From: an uncultured Pelagibacteraceae bacterium
GTDB taxonomy: Bacteria > Pseudomonadota > Alphaproteobacteria > Pelagibacterales > Pelagibacteraceae
NCBI GenBank assembly: GCA_913045275.1
Contig: CAJWPG010000004.1
Span: 1 to 58,678, forward strand
Length of the DNA stretch: 58,678 bases
Direction of reading: 5' to 3'
Position numbers and translations under genes: made by a program. Positions 25,900 through 34,754 of the stretch are shown here, one piece after another. The notes below the pieces were generated by a model. The model was given only the letters and a program-made list of their open reading frames with translations, made no database searches and was not told where the DNA came from. How positions within the stretch are numbered: the first letter of the stretch is position 1; each line of letters starts with the position of its first letter.

Positions 25900-26637
25900 A
25901 TGTCCTTAAAATCTCTAATTCAAGTTATTATAATATTAATAATCGTAATTATTTTAGGTGGTGTTTATTTTAATTATTTTGCAAATAACAACAAAATTTC
26001 TTTAGAAAATAATGAAAAAAAAATTCAAACAGAAATAGATATAAACAAGCCTAAAAAAAAAGAAACTAAGACTTTATCTGATGAACCAAGTGTGAAAACA
26101 GAAATAAATATGAGTAAAGAAGTAAAAGAAGTAAAAGAAGTAAAAGAAGTAATAAAAGAAAACGTTAATCTCAAAAAAAAAATAAAACCAAATAAACCTA
26201 AAATCAATAACATGATAAAAGATATTGAGTATTTAACAACTGATAAAAGTGGAAATAAATATAAAATATTAGCCACCTCCGGAAGAACAAATTCAGAAGA
26301 TAATAATATATTAGGTCTCAACAATGTTAGAGGCATTATAACATCTAATGTAAGATCAACAATCTATATAGTATCTGACTTTGCTGAATATAACTCTTCT
26401 AATTTAAGCTCAAATTTTTATCAGAATGTAGTGATTAATTACGAAGATAAAGAAATCACTTGCGACTATTTTGATGTAGATATGCAAACAAATATTGCAA
26501 TAGCATACAATAATGTTGTAGTAACAGATCCACAGTCTATAATGAAAGCAGGAAAAATTATTCTAAACATTAATACAAAAGTTATCAATATTAATCCGGA
26601 CAATAAAAAAAACAAAGTAACAGTAAAAATAAATTAA
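25900..26637 (+). CDS. lptC: LPS export ABC transporter periplasmic protein LptC
   Basis: LptC links the LptBFG transporter to the periplasmic LptA bridge. The 245-residue protein has an N-terminal membrane helix (about 4-27), a charged low-complexity linker with a KEV tandem repeat, then one LptC/OstA-like beta-jellyroll of about 140 residues (DIEYLTTDKSGNKYKILATSG to the end). It is longer than E. coli LptC (191) because of the linker. lptA, normally next, is absent: lptB overlaps the stop by one base. Confidence 0.85.
   Translation: MSLKSLIQVIIILIIVIILGGVYFNYFANNNKISLENNEKKIQTEIDINKPKKKETKTLSDEPSVKTEINMSKEVKEVKEVKEVIKENVNLKKKIKPNKPKINNMIKDIEYLTTDKSGNKYKILATSGRTNSEDNNILGLNNVRGIITSNVRSTIYIVSDFAEYNSSNLSSNFYQNVVINYEDKEITCDYFDVDMQTNIAIAYNNVVVTDPQSIMKAGKIILNINTKVININPDNKKNKVTVKIN
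26116..26151 (+). repeat. Four perfect tandem 9-bp repeats in lptC
   Basis: The unit AAAGAAGTA is repeated four times, encoding Lys-Glu-Val four times in the linker between the membrane helix and the periplasmic domain of LptC. The length is a multiple of three, so copy-number change would only lengthen or shorten the linker. Confidence 0.9.
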
Positions 26638-27413
26638 TGGCAGTTATAAAGAAATTTAGAATTAAAAACTTTAAGGAACAAGAAACTTTACTTCAATTAG
26701 ATAAAATTTCTATGTTCTATGATAAGAGAAGAATTCTAAATGATATATCATTTAAAGTTAATCGTTCAGAAGTATTAGGATTACTAGGTCCAAACGGGGT
26801 TGGTAAGAGCACAATATTTAAAATAATCATGAATATTGAACAACCAAAAAGTGGAAAAATATTATTGAATGGTATTGACTGCACAAATTTTCCAATTCAT
26901 GAAAGATCAAGCAAATTTCATTTATCATATTGTCCTCAATATGGTGGATATTTTTATGATTTAACTGTTTTGGAAAATTTAACAGCAGTCGCTGAAATAC
27001 ATATAAAAGAAAAAAATTTGAGGACTTCTAAGATTGATAAAATTGTAGGTCATTTTGGATTTGATTCAATTTTTAATGTAAAAGCAAAACATCTATCCGG
27101 GGGTGAGAGAAGAAAGTTGGCAATAGGAATGGCTATAATTAATGATCCTGAGATATTATTGCTGGATGAACCTTACGCAGCTTTAGACATTTTATCAATA
27201 AAGATGATACAAGAAATTATTGTAAACTTACAATCAATAGAAAAAATGTCAATTATTGTATGTGATCACAACGCACGAGATTTATTAACATGCGTTGATA
27301 GAGCAATAGTTTTGTCAAATGGAAAAATTATTGCATCTGGAAGCCCGCATGAAATAATAAATAATACACAGGCTCGATCGGTATATTTTGGTGAAGAATT
27401 TAAAATAAATTAA
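26637..27413 (+). CDS. lptB: LPS export ABC transporter ATP-binding protein
   Basis: The cytoplasmic ATPase of the LptBFG complex. The 258 residues have Walker A GPNGVGKST (about 47-55), Q-loop in YCPQYGG, signature HLSGGERRKLAIG, Walker B EILLLDEPYAALD and the switch His in CDHNARDLL. The N-terminus carries about 15 extra basic residues before the domain. Short spacing (7 bases) to aroA keeps it in the same run. Confidence 0.94.
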   Translation: MAVIKKFRIKNFKEQETLLQLDKISMFYDKRRILNDISFKVNRSEVLGLLGPNGVGKSTIFKIIMNIEQPKSGKILLNGIDCTNFPIHERSSKFHLSYCPQYGGYFYDLTVLENLTAVAEIHIKEKNLRTSKIDKIVGHFGFDSIFNVKAKHLSGGERRKLAIGMAIINDPEILLLDEPYAALDILSIKMIQEIIVNLQSIEKMSIIVCDHNARDLLTCVDRAIVLSNGKIIASGSPHEIINNTQARSVYFGEEFKIN

Positions 27414-27420
27414 TTTCTAA

Positions 27421-28749
27421 ATGCAAAAACATATTTGTATTGATAAAAAAATACCTCCGTATAATAAAATAATCCAAGTTAGTTCAGACAAAAGCTTATC
27501 AATAAGAACTGTTTTGCTAGCTTCTCAAGCTGTAGGTATTTCAAAAATTTCAAATCTTCTTGAGTCTGAGGATGTTTTAAACACACTAAAGACCATTAAA
27601 AAGCTTGGAATAAATTATAAAAAAAAAAAAAATTGTTATGAAATTTATGGTTTTGGCTTAAATGGTTTTAATCCTAAAAATAATACAGTAATTAATGCTG
27701 GAAATTCTGGAACACTTGGTAGACTTATACTTTCTTTGCTTATTAAAACTGATAAAAAAATTAAATTGATTGGCGATAAAAGCTTATCAAAAAGAGACTT
27801 TTCTAGAGTTGTAAAACCTTTAAGACTTTTTGGAGCCAATATAAAATCAAAAAACAATTGCTTGCCGGTAAAAATTCAAGGAACTGAATTTCTTAGACCT
27901 ATAAATTATGTAGAAAATATTGGTTCCGCTCAAATAAAAACAGCCTGTTGTTTTGCTGCATTGAATACTCCTGGAACAACATTTATACGTGCTAAAAAAA
28001 GTAGAAACCACACGGAACTGCTATTTAAATATTTGAAGATTCCAATTAAAGTAAAATCAAATAAAGAGTTTGATTTAATTGAGGTAAAAGGGTTACAGCA
28101 ATACAATGCTTTTAACTACTCAATTCCTGGGGATATCAGTTCAAGTGCTTTTTTTATTGTTCTAACTTTACTTTCAAAAAATTCAGAAATTACAATTCAA
28201 AATGTAAATATAAATAAAAGTAGAATTGGTCTTATAATAATTTTAAAAATAATGAGCGCCAAAATAACTTTTAAAAATAAAAGAATTTATAAAGGTGAAA
28301 CGACTGCAGATATTTTTGTAAAAAGTTCAAAAATATTAAAACCAATCAATTGTCCCTCGAGCTTAAACAGCTTTGCTATAGATGAATTATTATTAGTTTT
28401 TCTTGTTGTAGGCACAAAAACAAAAGGAATATCAACTTTTAAAAAATTGGGAGAATTAAACAAAAAAGAAAGTCCTAGATTAAATATAGCAATCAAATTT
28501 TTAAGAATGATTGGAATAAAAGTTTTAAGAAATAAAGATGATATTAAAATATACGGGAAACCTAATCTAGATTTAAAAAGAAACTTTCACGTAAAAAATT
28601 TTTTAAAAGACCACAGAATTTTTATGATGTCGTGTATTGCCGCCCTAACATTGGGCGGAAATTGGAAAATAAATGATAAAGATTCTATTAATACATCTTT
28701 TCCAAAATTTCTAAATGTTTTAAAAAATCTTGGGGCAAATATAAAATGA
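27421..28749 (+). CDS. aroA: 3-phosphoshikimate 1-carboxyvinyltransferase (EPSP synthase)
   Basis: Sixth step of the shikimate pathway. The 442 residues include VSSDKSLSIRTVLLAS, the PEP site NAGNSGTLGRLI (about 91-102), PGDISSSAFF and DHRIFMMSCIAAL near the C-terminus. Codons about 67-71 contain a run of fourteen A (27619-27632) encoding a lysine string, which is prone to slippage or sequencing error, but the frame is intact. It overlaps cmk by 4 bases; aroA-cmk-rpsA is a conserved order. Confidence 0.95.
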   Translation: MQKHICIDKKIPPYNKIIQVSSDKSLSIRTVLLASQAVGISKISNLLESEDVLNTLKTIKKLGINYKKKKNCYEIYGFGLNGFNPKNNTVINAGNSGTLGRLILSLLIKTDKKIKLIGDKSLSKRDFSRVVKPLRLFGANIKSKNNCLPVKIQGTEFLRPINYVENIGSAQIKTACCFAALNTPGTTFIRAKKSRNHTELLFKYLKIPIKVKSNKEFDLIEVKGLQQYNAFNYSIPGDISSSAFFIVLTLLSKNSEITIQNVNINKSRIGLIIILKIMSAKITFKNKRIYKGETTADIFVKSSKILKPINCPSSLNSFAIDELLLVFLVVGTKTKGISTFKKLGELNKKESPRLNIAIKFLRMIGIKVLRNKDDIKIYGKPNLDLKRNFHVKNFLKDHRIFMMSCIAALTLGGNWKINDKDSINTSFPKFLNVLKNLGANIK

Positions 28750-29402
28750 AAAAACGAAAAGATATTATTACTGTCGCAATCGACTCTCCTGCTGCCGCTG
28801 GAGGAGGTACTCAAGCCAAGTTAATAGCCAAACATTACAACCTTCAACATCTTGACACCGGTCGCATATATAGGCTTATTGGTAAACTGAAATTGGAAAA
28901 TCCTAAAAAATTCAACTATTCTTTAATTAGAAAAAAAATCAAAAATTTAAATATGAGTAGTTTACAAAATAAAAACTTATTATCTGATAAAGTGGCAACT
29001 TCAGCATCAATTATTGCTAAAGATAAAAAAATAAGAGATATAGTTCATCAATTTCAAAAAAAATGTGCTTATGCTCCTCCGTTGAAATATGCGGGCTCTG
29101 TACTTGACGGAAGAGACATAATTACTGTTCAAGTTAGAGATGCAATGTTTAAGTTTTTTATAACAGCAAGTCTTAAAGAGCGTACGAAAAGGAGATATAA
29201 GGAATTAAAAAATCTAAATAAAAAAATTAATTTAAATATTGTGCTTAAAAGCCTTAAAAATAGGGATAAATCTGATCGCGAAAGAAAACATGGTCCTCTA
29301 AAAAAAACAAAAGATTCAATCTTGATTAATACAACTAAATTAAGTAAGAAAGCGTGCTTTATGAAAATTAAAGATATTATGGATAGGAAATTAAAAGCTT
29401 AA
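28746..29402 (+). CDS. cmk: Cytidylate kinase with altered Walker A
   Basis: Phosphorylates CMP and dCMP. Length (218) and context (aroA before, rpsA after) are normal, and later motifs are intact: LDGRDIITVQV, LKERTKRRYKEL and a NRDKSDRERKHGPL lid. The P-loop is unusual: the family's GPxxSGKGT reads S14-P-A-A-A-G-G-G-T22, so the catalytic Walker A Lys is Gly20 and the first Gly is Ser14. The Lys codon would need two base changes, so a single sequencing error is unlikely. Another Lys (K25) lies three residues after the loop. Confidence 0.9.
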   Translation: MKKRKDIITVAIDSPAAAGGGTQAKLIAKHYNLQHLDTGRIYRLIGKLKLENPKKFNYSLIRKKIKNLNMSSLQNKNLLSDKVATSASIIAKDKKIRDIVHQFQKKCAYAPPLKYAGSVLDGRDIITVQVRDAMFKFFITASLKERTKRRYKELKNLNKKINLNIVLKSLKNRDKSDRERKHGPLKKTKDSILINTTKLSKKACFMKIKDIMDRKLKA

Positions 29403-31129
29403 TGGAAATTTACAAAGACTTATCTTCTCCAGCTAGTCAGCAATTCGAAAAATTACTAAACTCTCAATTATCAAAGAACAAAATAGAAGAAGGAAAGGTA
29501 ATTGAAGGTAAAATCACTAAAATTACAGAAAAATATATTTTCTTATTTATTCCAGGTTTAAAAAGTGAGCCTGTAATAGATATTAATGAAATGAAAATGA
29601 TTGGTATGCAAAATAAAATTGCAGAAGGAAAAATAATTTCGGTCTTATTGGAAAAGATTGAAGACAAAAATGGTGATGTAATAGTGTCTGCACAAAAAGC
29701 AAAAAAAATTAAAGGTTGGTATGAATTGGAAAAAGCATATGATGACAACGAATCTATTAATGGAAAAATAATCTCAAAGTGTAAAGGTGGGGTTATTGTA
29801 GAACACGTTGAAACAGAATCATTAATGTTTTGCCCAGGTTCACAAATATCAGATAAACCAATGAAAAATATTGATCATTTAATTGGGGTAGAACAAAAAT
29901 TTGCAATTATTAAATTAGACAAATTAAGAGGAAATGCCTGTGTATCTAGAAGACAAATTGTTTCTTCAAGTAAAAAAGAAGATAAAGCAAAAATAGTAGC
30001 AAAATTTAAAGTTGGAGACATCATTAAAGATGCGGTTGTCAAAGGCTACTCTTCTTTTGGGTGTTTTTTTGAAGTTAATAATGAAATTGATGTCTTGGTT
30101 CATCTTCAAGAAATTTCATACTCTAGAGTAAACCACCCAGATGAAATTTTTAATATTGGCGAAAAGCACGATTTAAAAGTAATTTCAATTGATGAATCAA
30201 AACTACAAATAGGATGTTCAATTAAACAACTTTCACCTGATCCATTTGAGCATATCTCAAATTACGAACAGGGGAAAAAATATAAGGTAAAAGTTGTTAA
30301 GATTGCGGATTATGGGTGTTTTTGTGAACTTGAACCAGGTCTAAGCACCTTACTTCATTCAAGCGAAATTAGTTGGACAAAAAAAAATATATCTGCAAAA
30401 AAAATATTTAAAGTAGGTGATCTTGTCGATTGTATTATTACAGAAATTGATAAAGAAAAAAGAAGAGTGGCAATTTCACATAAACTAACAATTGAAAATC
30501 CTTATTCATCTCTAGAAAAAAAACATCCAGTTGGATCGAAAATAGAAGGTATAGTTACAAACACAAATGAATATGCTGTTTACGTAAAACTAGGAAATTA
30601 TGATATAGACGGATTTTTACATGCTAATGATCTTTCTTATGCTGATAAACCAGAAGAAGAACTAAAAAAATATAAAAAAGGTATTAAATTAATAGTTAAA
30701 ATTTTAGAAATAAACAAAGACGAGTCAAAAATTAGAGTTGGATTGAAACAATTAGAAAAAGATCCATTTGATTGGTTTAAGGATAAGAAAGTAAATGATA
30801 CTATAACTATCCAGGTAATATCATCAGACAATAAAGGTTTAATGGTAAAACCAGAAGGTTCTGATTTACAATTATTAATTAAAAAATCACAAATCGCAGT
30901 AAGTTCAGCTGATGCCAGACCATCACGTTTTGTTGGCGGAGAGAGAATTGATGCTGCAATTGCTGAATTAAATTTTAATAAAAGAAAAGCAAGTTTAAGT
31001 ATTAAATTGCTTGAGGAGCTGATGAACGCTAAAGCTATAAAAGAACATTCTAGTCCATTGAGCGGCAAAAATTTACCTTTTTCATCGCTTTCTGATCAAC
31101 TAGATGATATAAAAAAAAATAAAGATTAA
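29402..31129 (+). CDS. rpsA: 30S ribosomal protein S1
   Basis: Binds mRNA and helps it onto the 30S subunit. The 575 residues contain about six S1 (OB-fold) repeats; those in the middle are clearest (GDIIKDAVVKGYSSFGCFFEV, YKVKVVKIADYGCFCEL, IEGIVTNTNEYAVYVKL), each with a VHLQE- or LLHSSE-like strand. Length is near E. coli S1 (557) and typical for Alphaproteobacteria. It overlaps cmk by one base. S1 matters here because few starts in the window show a strong Shine-Dalgarno. Confidence 0.96.
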   Translation: MEIYKDLSSPASQQFEKLLNSQLSKNKIEEGKVIEGKITKITEKYIFLFIPGLKSEPVIDINEMKMIGMQNKIAEGKIISVLLEKIEDKNGDVIVSAQKAKKIKGWYELEKAYDDNESINGKIISKCKGGVIVEHVETESLMFCPGSQISDKPMKNIDHLIGVEQKFAIIKLDKLRGNACVSRRQIVSSSKKEDKAKIVAKFKVGDIIKDAVVKGYSSFGCFFEVNNEIDVLVHLQEISYSRVNHPDEIFNIGEKHDLKVISIDESKLQIGCSIKQLSPDPFEHISNYEQGKKYKVKVVKIADYGCFCELEPGLSTLLHSSEISWTKKNISAKKIFKVGDLVDCIITEIDKEKRRVAISHKLTIENPYSSLEKKHPVGSKIEGIVTNTNEYAVYVKLGNYDIDGFLHANDLSYADKPEEELKKYKKGIKLIVKILEINKDESKIRVGLKQLEKDPFDWFKDKKVNDTITIQVISSDNKGLMVKPEGSDLQLLIKKSQIAVSSADARPSRFVGGERIDAAIAELNFNKRKASLSIKLLEELMNAKAIKEHSSPLSGKNLPFSSLSDQLDDIKKNKD

Positions 31130-31144
31130 TAATAAATAAAAAAG

Positions 31145-31435
31145 TTGCCAGTTGCAAAATCAGACTTAATAAAAGAACTAGCAGATTCATATCCAAATTT
31201 CCTACGCAAAGATCTTATACGTTTAATAGATATAACCCTATACGAAATGATTAATTCTCTTAAAAGAGGAGAAAGAGTAGAATTGCGAGATGTATTTACA
31301 ATTGAAACTAGAATTCAAAATGCAAGAATATCAAGAAATCCGAAAACAAATGAAAAAGTTAATACACCTGAAAAAAAAAAAATATTGTTTAAAACTTCTA
31401 AAGCTTGGACAAAAAAAATAAATGAAAAAGAATAA
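31145..31435 (+). CDS. ihfB: Integration host factor beta subunit / HU-family protein
   Basis: A 96-residue DNA-bending protein: helical N-terminus (KSDLIKELADSYPNFLRKDLIRLID) and a beta-arm region with RISRNPKTNEKV, the IHF/HU DNA-binding signature. Position after rpsA is that of ihfB in most Proteobacteria. I see no in-frame ATG or GTG that would preserve the N-terminus, so the start is the TTG at 31145. pyrF begins 14 bases before its end. Confidence 0.9.
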   Translation: MPVAKSDLIKELADSYPNFLRKDLIRLIDITLYEMINSLKRGERVELRDVFTIETRIQNARISRNPKTNEKVNTPEKKKILFKTSKAWTKKINEKE

Positions 31436-32117
31436 AATTTTTATTGCTTGTGATACTTCCAATCTAAATCTTGTTAAAAAAATAATTAATCAAACAAAAA
31501 CAAAAAAGTTAGAAATAATACCAAAATTTGGTTTACAATTTTTTTACAGCAAAAAAGGCAGAAAGTTTTTAGAAAAATTTAATAACAATTTCTTTTTGGA
31601 TTTAAAAATCAACGATATTAAGCAAACAGCATTATCAGCAATAGACTCTTTAAAAGATCTAAAAAAATGCAGATATATTACAGTTCATGTAAATGGTGGA
31701 TTGGAGATGTTAAAAGCAGTAAAAAAAAAAGCTACGATAACTAACAAAAATTTAAAAGTTTTAGGTGTGACTGTATTAACAAGCCTAAACAATAAATCTT
31801 TAAAGGAAATTGGTCATACAAAAACTTTGAATCAATTGGTTTTAAAGCAAGTAGGTTTAATTAAAAAAGCTGGTTTGCATGGTGCGGTGTTGTCAGCAAA
31901 AGAGGCAAAATTTGTAAAAAAAAAATATAAAAATTTATTCATTGTAACACCAGGCATAAGACTTTCTGGAGATAAAGCAGATGACCAAGCTAGAGTGGTT
32001 ACTCCTTATGAAGCATTAAAGAAAAATAAAGTAAATGCTGTTGTTATGGGAAGATCTTTGGTTCGAGGAAATATAAAAAATAATATTAAAAAGTTAGTTG
32101 ATCATTTAAGTCAATGA
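31422..32117 (+). CDS. pyrF: Orotidine 5'-phosphate decarboxylase
   Basis: Last step of UMP synthesis. The 231 residues have the core DLKINDIKQTA (the catalytic D-x-K-x-x-D), TVHVNGG, VTPGIRLSGDKADDQ and VVMGRSLV for phosphate binding. It starts inside ihfB and overlaps trpF by 4 bases, so translation is coupled. Confidence 0.95.
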   Translation: MKKNKIFIACDTSNLNLVKKIINQTKTKKLEIIPKFGLQFFYSKKGRKFLEKFNNNFFLDLKINDIKQTALSAIDSLKDLKKCRYITVHVNGGLEMLKAVKKKATITNKNLKVLGVTVLTSLNNKSLKEIGHTKTLNQLVLKQVGLIKKAGLHGAVLSAKEAKFVKKKYKNLFIVTPGIRLSGDKADDQARVVTPYEALKKNKVNAVVMGRSLVRGNIKNNIKKLVDHLSQ

Positions 32118-32734
32118 TTAAAGGTATAAAGATATGTGGGGTCACTGACCTCAAAACTTTAAACTATATTATTGAACATCCTTACCCACCTCAATTCATA
32201 GGATTTGTCACAAATTATAAGAAATCAAAAAGATATGTTGAATTCGAAAAATTAAAAGAACTTATTAATATTGATAAAAAAGGAATTAATTTTGTTTCAG
32301 TACTTGTAAATCCTGATGATGAAATATTAGAGATGATAAAAAATCTTAAGTTTGACTACTATCAACTCTATGATGTTAACCCTGAAACAACAAAATTAAT
32401 AAAAGAAAAATATAAAATTAAAATTATTTCAGCTCTTACAATAAATAATAAAGATGATGTAAATCAATACAAAAAATATGAAACTATATCAGATATTATA
32501 TTATTTGATGGTAAAGGATATGAAAAATCTATTGGATTTAATCATAAATTTATAGAATCTGTACCAAATAAAATCTCAAAAATGATTGCTGGAAATATAA
32601 AAATAGAAGATATTTCTAATTTTAAAAATACAAAGAACTATATATTGGATTTGTCCGGTGCGCTTGAAAAAGAAAAAGGAGTAAAAGACATTAATAAAAT
32701 TGATAAATTATTAAATTCAGTCCATAATAATTAA
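32114..32734 (+). CDS. trpF: Phosphoribosylanthranilate isomerase (divergent)
   Basis: Third step of tryptophan synthesis. The 206 residues begin KICGVTDLKTL, with the catalytic Cys. The catalytic Asp is in IILFDGKG, where most family members have a longer DxxxGGTG loop. The phosphate-binding end is also divergent (AGNIKIEDI, LDLSGALEKEKGVKD). Its place directly before trpB-trpA supports the call despite the divergence. Confidence 0.88.
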   Translation: MIKGIKICGVTDLKTLNYIIEHPYPPQFIGFVTNYKKSKRYVEFEKLKELINIDKKGINFVSVLVNPDDEILEMIKNLKFDYYQLYDVNPETTKLIKEKYKIKIISALTINNKDDVNQYKKYETISDIILFDGKGYEKSIGFNHKFIESVPNKISKMIAGNIKIEDISNFKNTKNYILDLSGALEKEKGVKDINKIDKLLNSVHNN

Positions 32735-32737
32735 CGT

Positions 32738-33946
32738 ATGTCTCAAAATTCATTAAAAAACTCACTAAAAAATGGACCAAATGAAAAAGGTTATTTTGGA
32801 GAATTTGGAGGCAGGTATGCTCCGGAAATATTAATGCCCAATCTAATAGAGTTAGAAAAAGCATTTGAACAAGCTATTAATGATAAAAGTTTTATTGATG
32901 AATTTGAATACTATTTAAAAGAATGGGTTGGTAGACCAAACCCTCTTTACTTTGCTGAAGAATTAACTAATAAAATTGGTGGAGCAAAAATATATTTAAA
33001 GTCTGATCATCTTAACCATTTAGGGGCGCACAAAGTAAATAATGCTCTTTTTCAAATATTGCTAGCAAGATATATGGGTAAAACAAAAGTTCTGTGTGAA
33101 ACAGGAGCTGGAGCTCATTTAATAGCAACTGCTGCTTGTTGTGCTAAATTTAATCTGCCATGCGTCGGTTATATGGGGAAAGACGATATAATAAAACAAT
33201 CCACAAATGTTTTAAAAGCAAAATTATTTGGTTCAAAAGTTGTGGAATGTGTTGATGGTACAGGAAAAAAAGGAGTTTTGAAAGATGCATGTACTGCCGC
33301 ATTAAAAGCTTGGTCTAGTGATCCAGAAGCTTTTTATTGCTGTGGGTCAGCGATTGCCAGCCACCCATTTCCAAGAATTGTTCAATACGCCCAATCAATA
33401 ATTGGAAAGGAAATTAAAAAACAAATTTTAGAAAAAGAGAAAAGATTGCCTGACGCAATTATAGCATGCATAGGTGGAGGAAGTAATTTAATAGGTGCTA
33501 TTCACGAGTTTTTAGATGATAAAGAAGTGGAGTTGTATGGGGTAGAAGCAGAAAATAGTGCGGCGCTAACTAATGGTTCTGTTGGTATCATGCAAGGCTT
33601 TAAAAGTTTTATGTTACAATCTGAAGACGGCTCTGAAACACTTCCAACAAGCTCTTTAGCAAGCGGAATTAATTTTTACTCAGCAGGTCCTGAACACGCA
33701 TATTTAAAAAGTATTGGAAGAGTAAATTATACATATGCAACTGATGAGAAAGCTTTTGAGGCGTTTCAGATACTTTGCAAGACAGAAGGAATATTGCCTG
33801 CTTTTGAACCATCTTTTGCTTTAGCTAAGACTATTGAGTTAGCAAAAACAATGCCTGGAAAAATTCTAGTTTGTAATATTTGCGGGAGAGGCGATAAAGA
33901 TATAGATACCGCTGAAAAAATGTTAGGTGACAAGCTTGACAAATAG
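32738..33946 (+). CDS. trpB: Tryptophan synthase beta chain
   Basis: Joins indole and serine with PLP. The 402 residues contain the PLP lysine in HLNHLGAHKVNNAL (about 84-97), ETGAGAH, and the phosphate-binding GGGSNLIGA. It is the high-identity TrpB1 type that works with TrpA, encoded next with a 20-base overlap. Confidence 0.97.
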   Translation: MSQNSLKNSLKNGPNEKGYFGEFGGRYAPEILMPNLIELEKAFEQAINDKSFIDEFEYYLKEWVGRPNPLYFAEELTNKIGGAKIYLKSDHLNHLGAHKVNNALFQILLARYMGKTKVLCETGAGAHLIATAACCAKFNLPCVGYMGKDDIIKQSTNVLKAKLFGSKVVECVDGTGKKGVLKDACTAALKAWSSDPEAFYCCGSAIASHPFPRIVQYAQSIIGKEIKKQILEKEKRLPDAIIACIGGGSNLIGAIHEFLDDKEVELYGVEAENSAALTNGSVGIMQGFKSFMLQSEDGSETLPTSSLASGINFYSAGPEHAYLKSIGRVNYTYATDEKAFEAFQILCKTEGILPAFEPSFALAKTIELAKTMPGKILVCNICGRGDKDIDTAEKMLGDKLDK

Positions 33947-34754
33947 AATTCAAAAAATTTTTGATAAATTAAAAGCTGAAAATAAAAAAGCTTTTGTAAG
34001 TTTTTCTGTGGGAGGATATCCTGATGAAGAAAGTAGTTTAGAAATAGCAAAAGCTATTACAAATTCAGGTTCTCATATTCATGAAATTTCATTTCCACAT
34101 GCTGAAGCTCAAGCGGATGGGCCAATAATTCAACTAGCTAATATAGAAAGTATTAATAAAGGTATTAATCTCAAAAAAATAATTGATATTTCAAAAAAAA
34201 TTAGAGATTACAACTCTGAAATCGGTCTTTGTTTAATGGGATATCTTAATAATTTATTTATTTATGGAATTGAAAAATTTGCAAAAGATATAACTGGTAT
34301 TATTGATGCTGTAATTTGTGTAGATCTACCATCAGATGTAGTTGAAGAAAAACGACTAAGAGATTCTTTAAAAAAAGAAAATATTGCATTAATAAAATTA
34401 ATTACACCCACTACTTCAGATGAAAGAATAAAAGAAATAGTTAAAGATGCGGAAGGTTTTATTTACAGTGTAAATGTTGAAGGTCAGACAGGAGTTAAAT
34501 CGGCCAATTTAGATAAGGTAAATTTACAAATAGAAAAAATAAAAAAATATACAACTATTCCTGTAGTATCGGGTTTTGGTATAAAAAACGAAGATGATGT
34601 TAAGGCGTTTTCTAAATCAAAAGCCGATGGAATTGTATTAGGTTCAGCTATAGTGAATGAAATACAAAAAAAAAGTAGTGAAGCTATGGATAAACATATT
34701 GTTGCCAACTTTATAAACGATTACTGTAAAAAATTAATTAACAAATTAAACTAA
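33927..34754 (+). CDS. trpA: Tryptophan synthase alpha chain
   Basis: Cleaves indole-3-glycerol phosphate and passes indole to TrpB. The 275 residues keep the two catalytic acids in HEISFPHAEAQADGPIIQ (Glu about 53, Asp about 64), although the usual GIPFSDPLADGP is altered around them. YSVNVEGQTGV and GFGIKNEDDV bind phosphate. The start (MTSLTNRI) lies inside trpB; accD follows with a 1-base overlap. Confidence 0.95.
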   Translation: MTSLTNRIQKIFDKLKAENKKAFVSFSVGGYPDEESSLEIAKAITNSGSHIHEISFPHAEAQADGPIIQLANIESINKGINLKKIIDISKKIRDYNSEIGLCLMGYLNNLFIYGIEKFAKDITGIIDAVICVDLPSDVVEEKRLRDSLKKENIALIKLITPTTSDERIKEIVKDAEGFIYSVNVEGQTGVKSANLDKVNLQIEKIKKYTTIPVVSGFGIKNEDDVKAFSKSKADGIVLGSAIVNEIQKKSSEAMDKHIVANFINDYCKKLINKLN

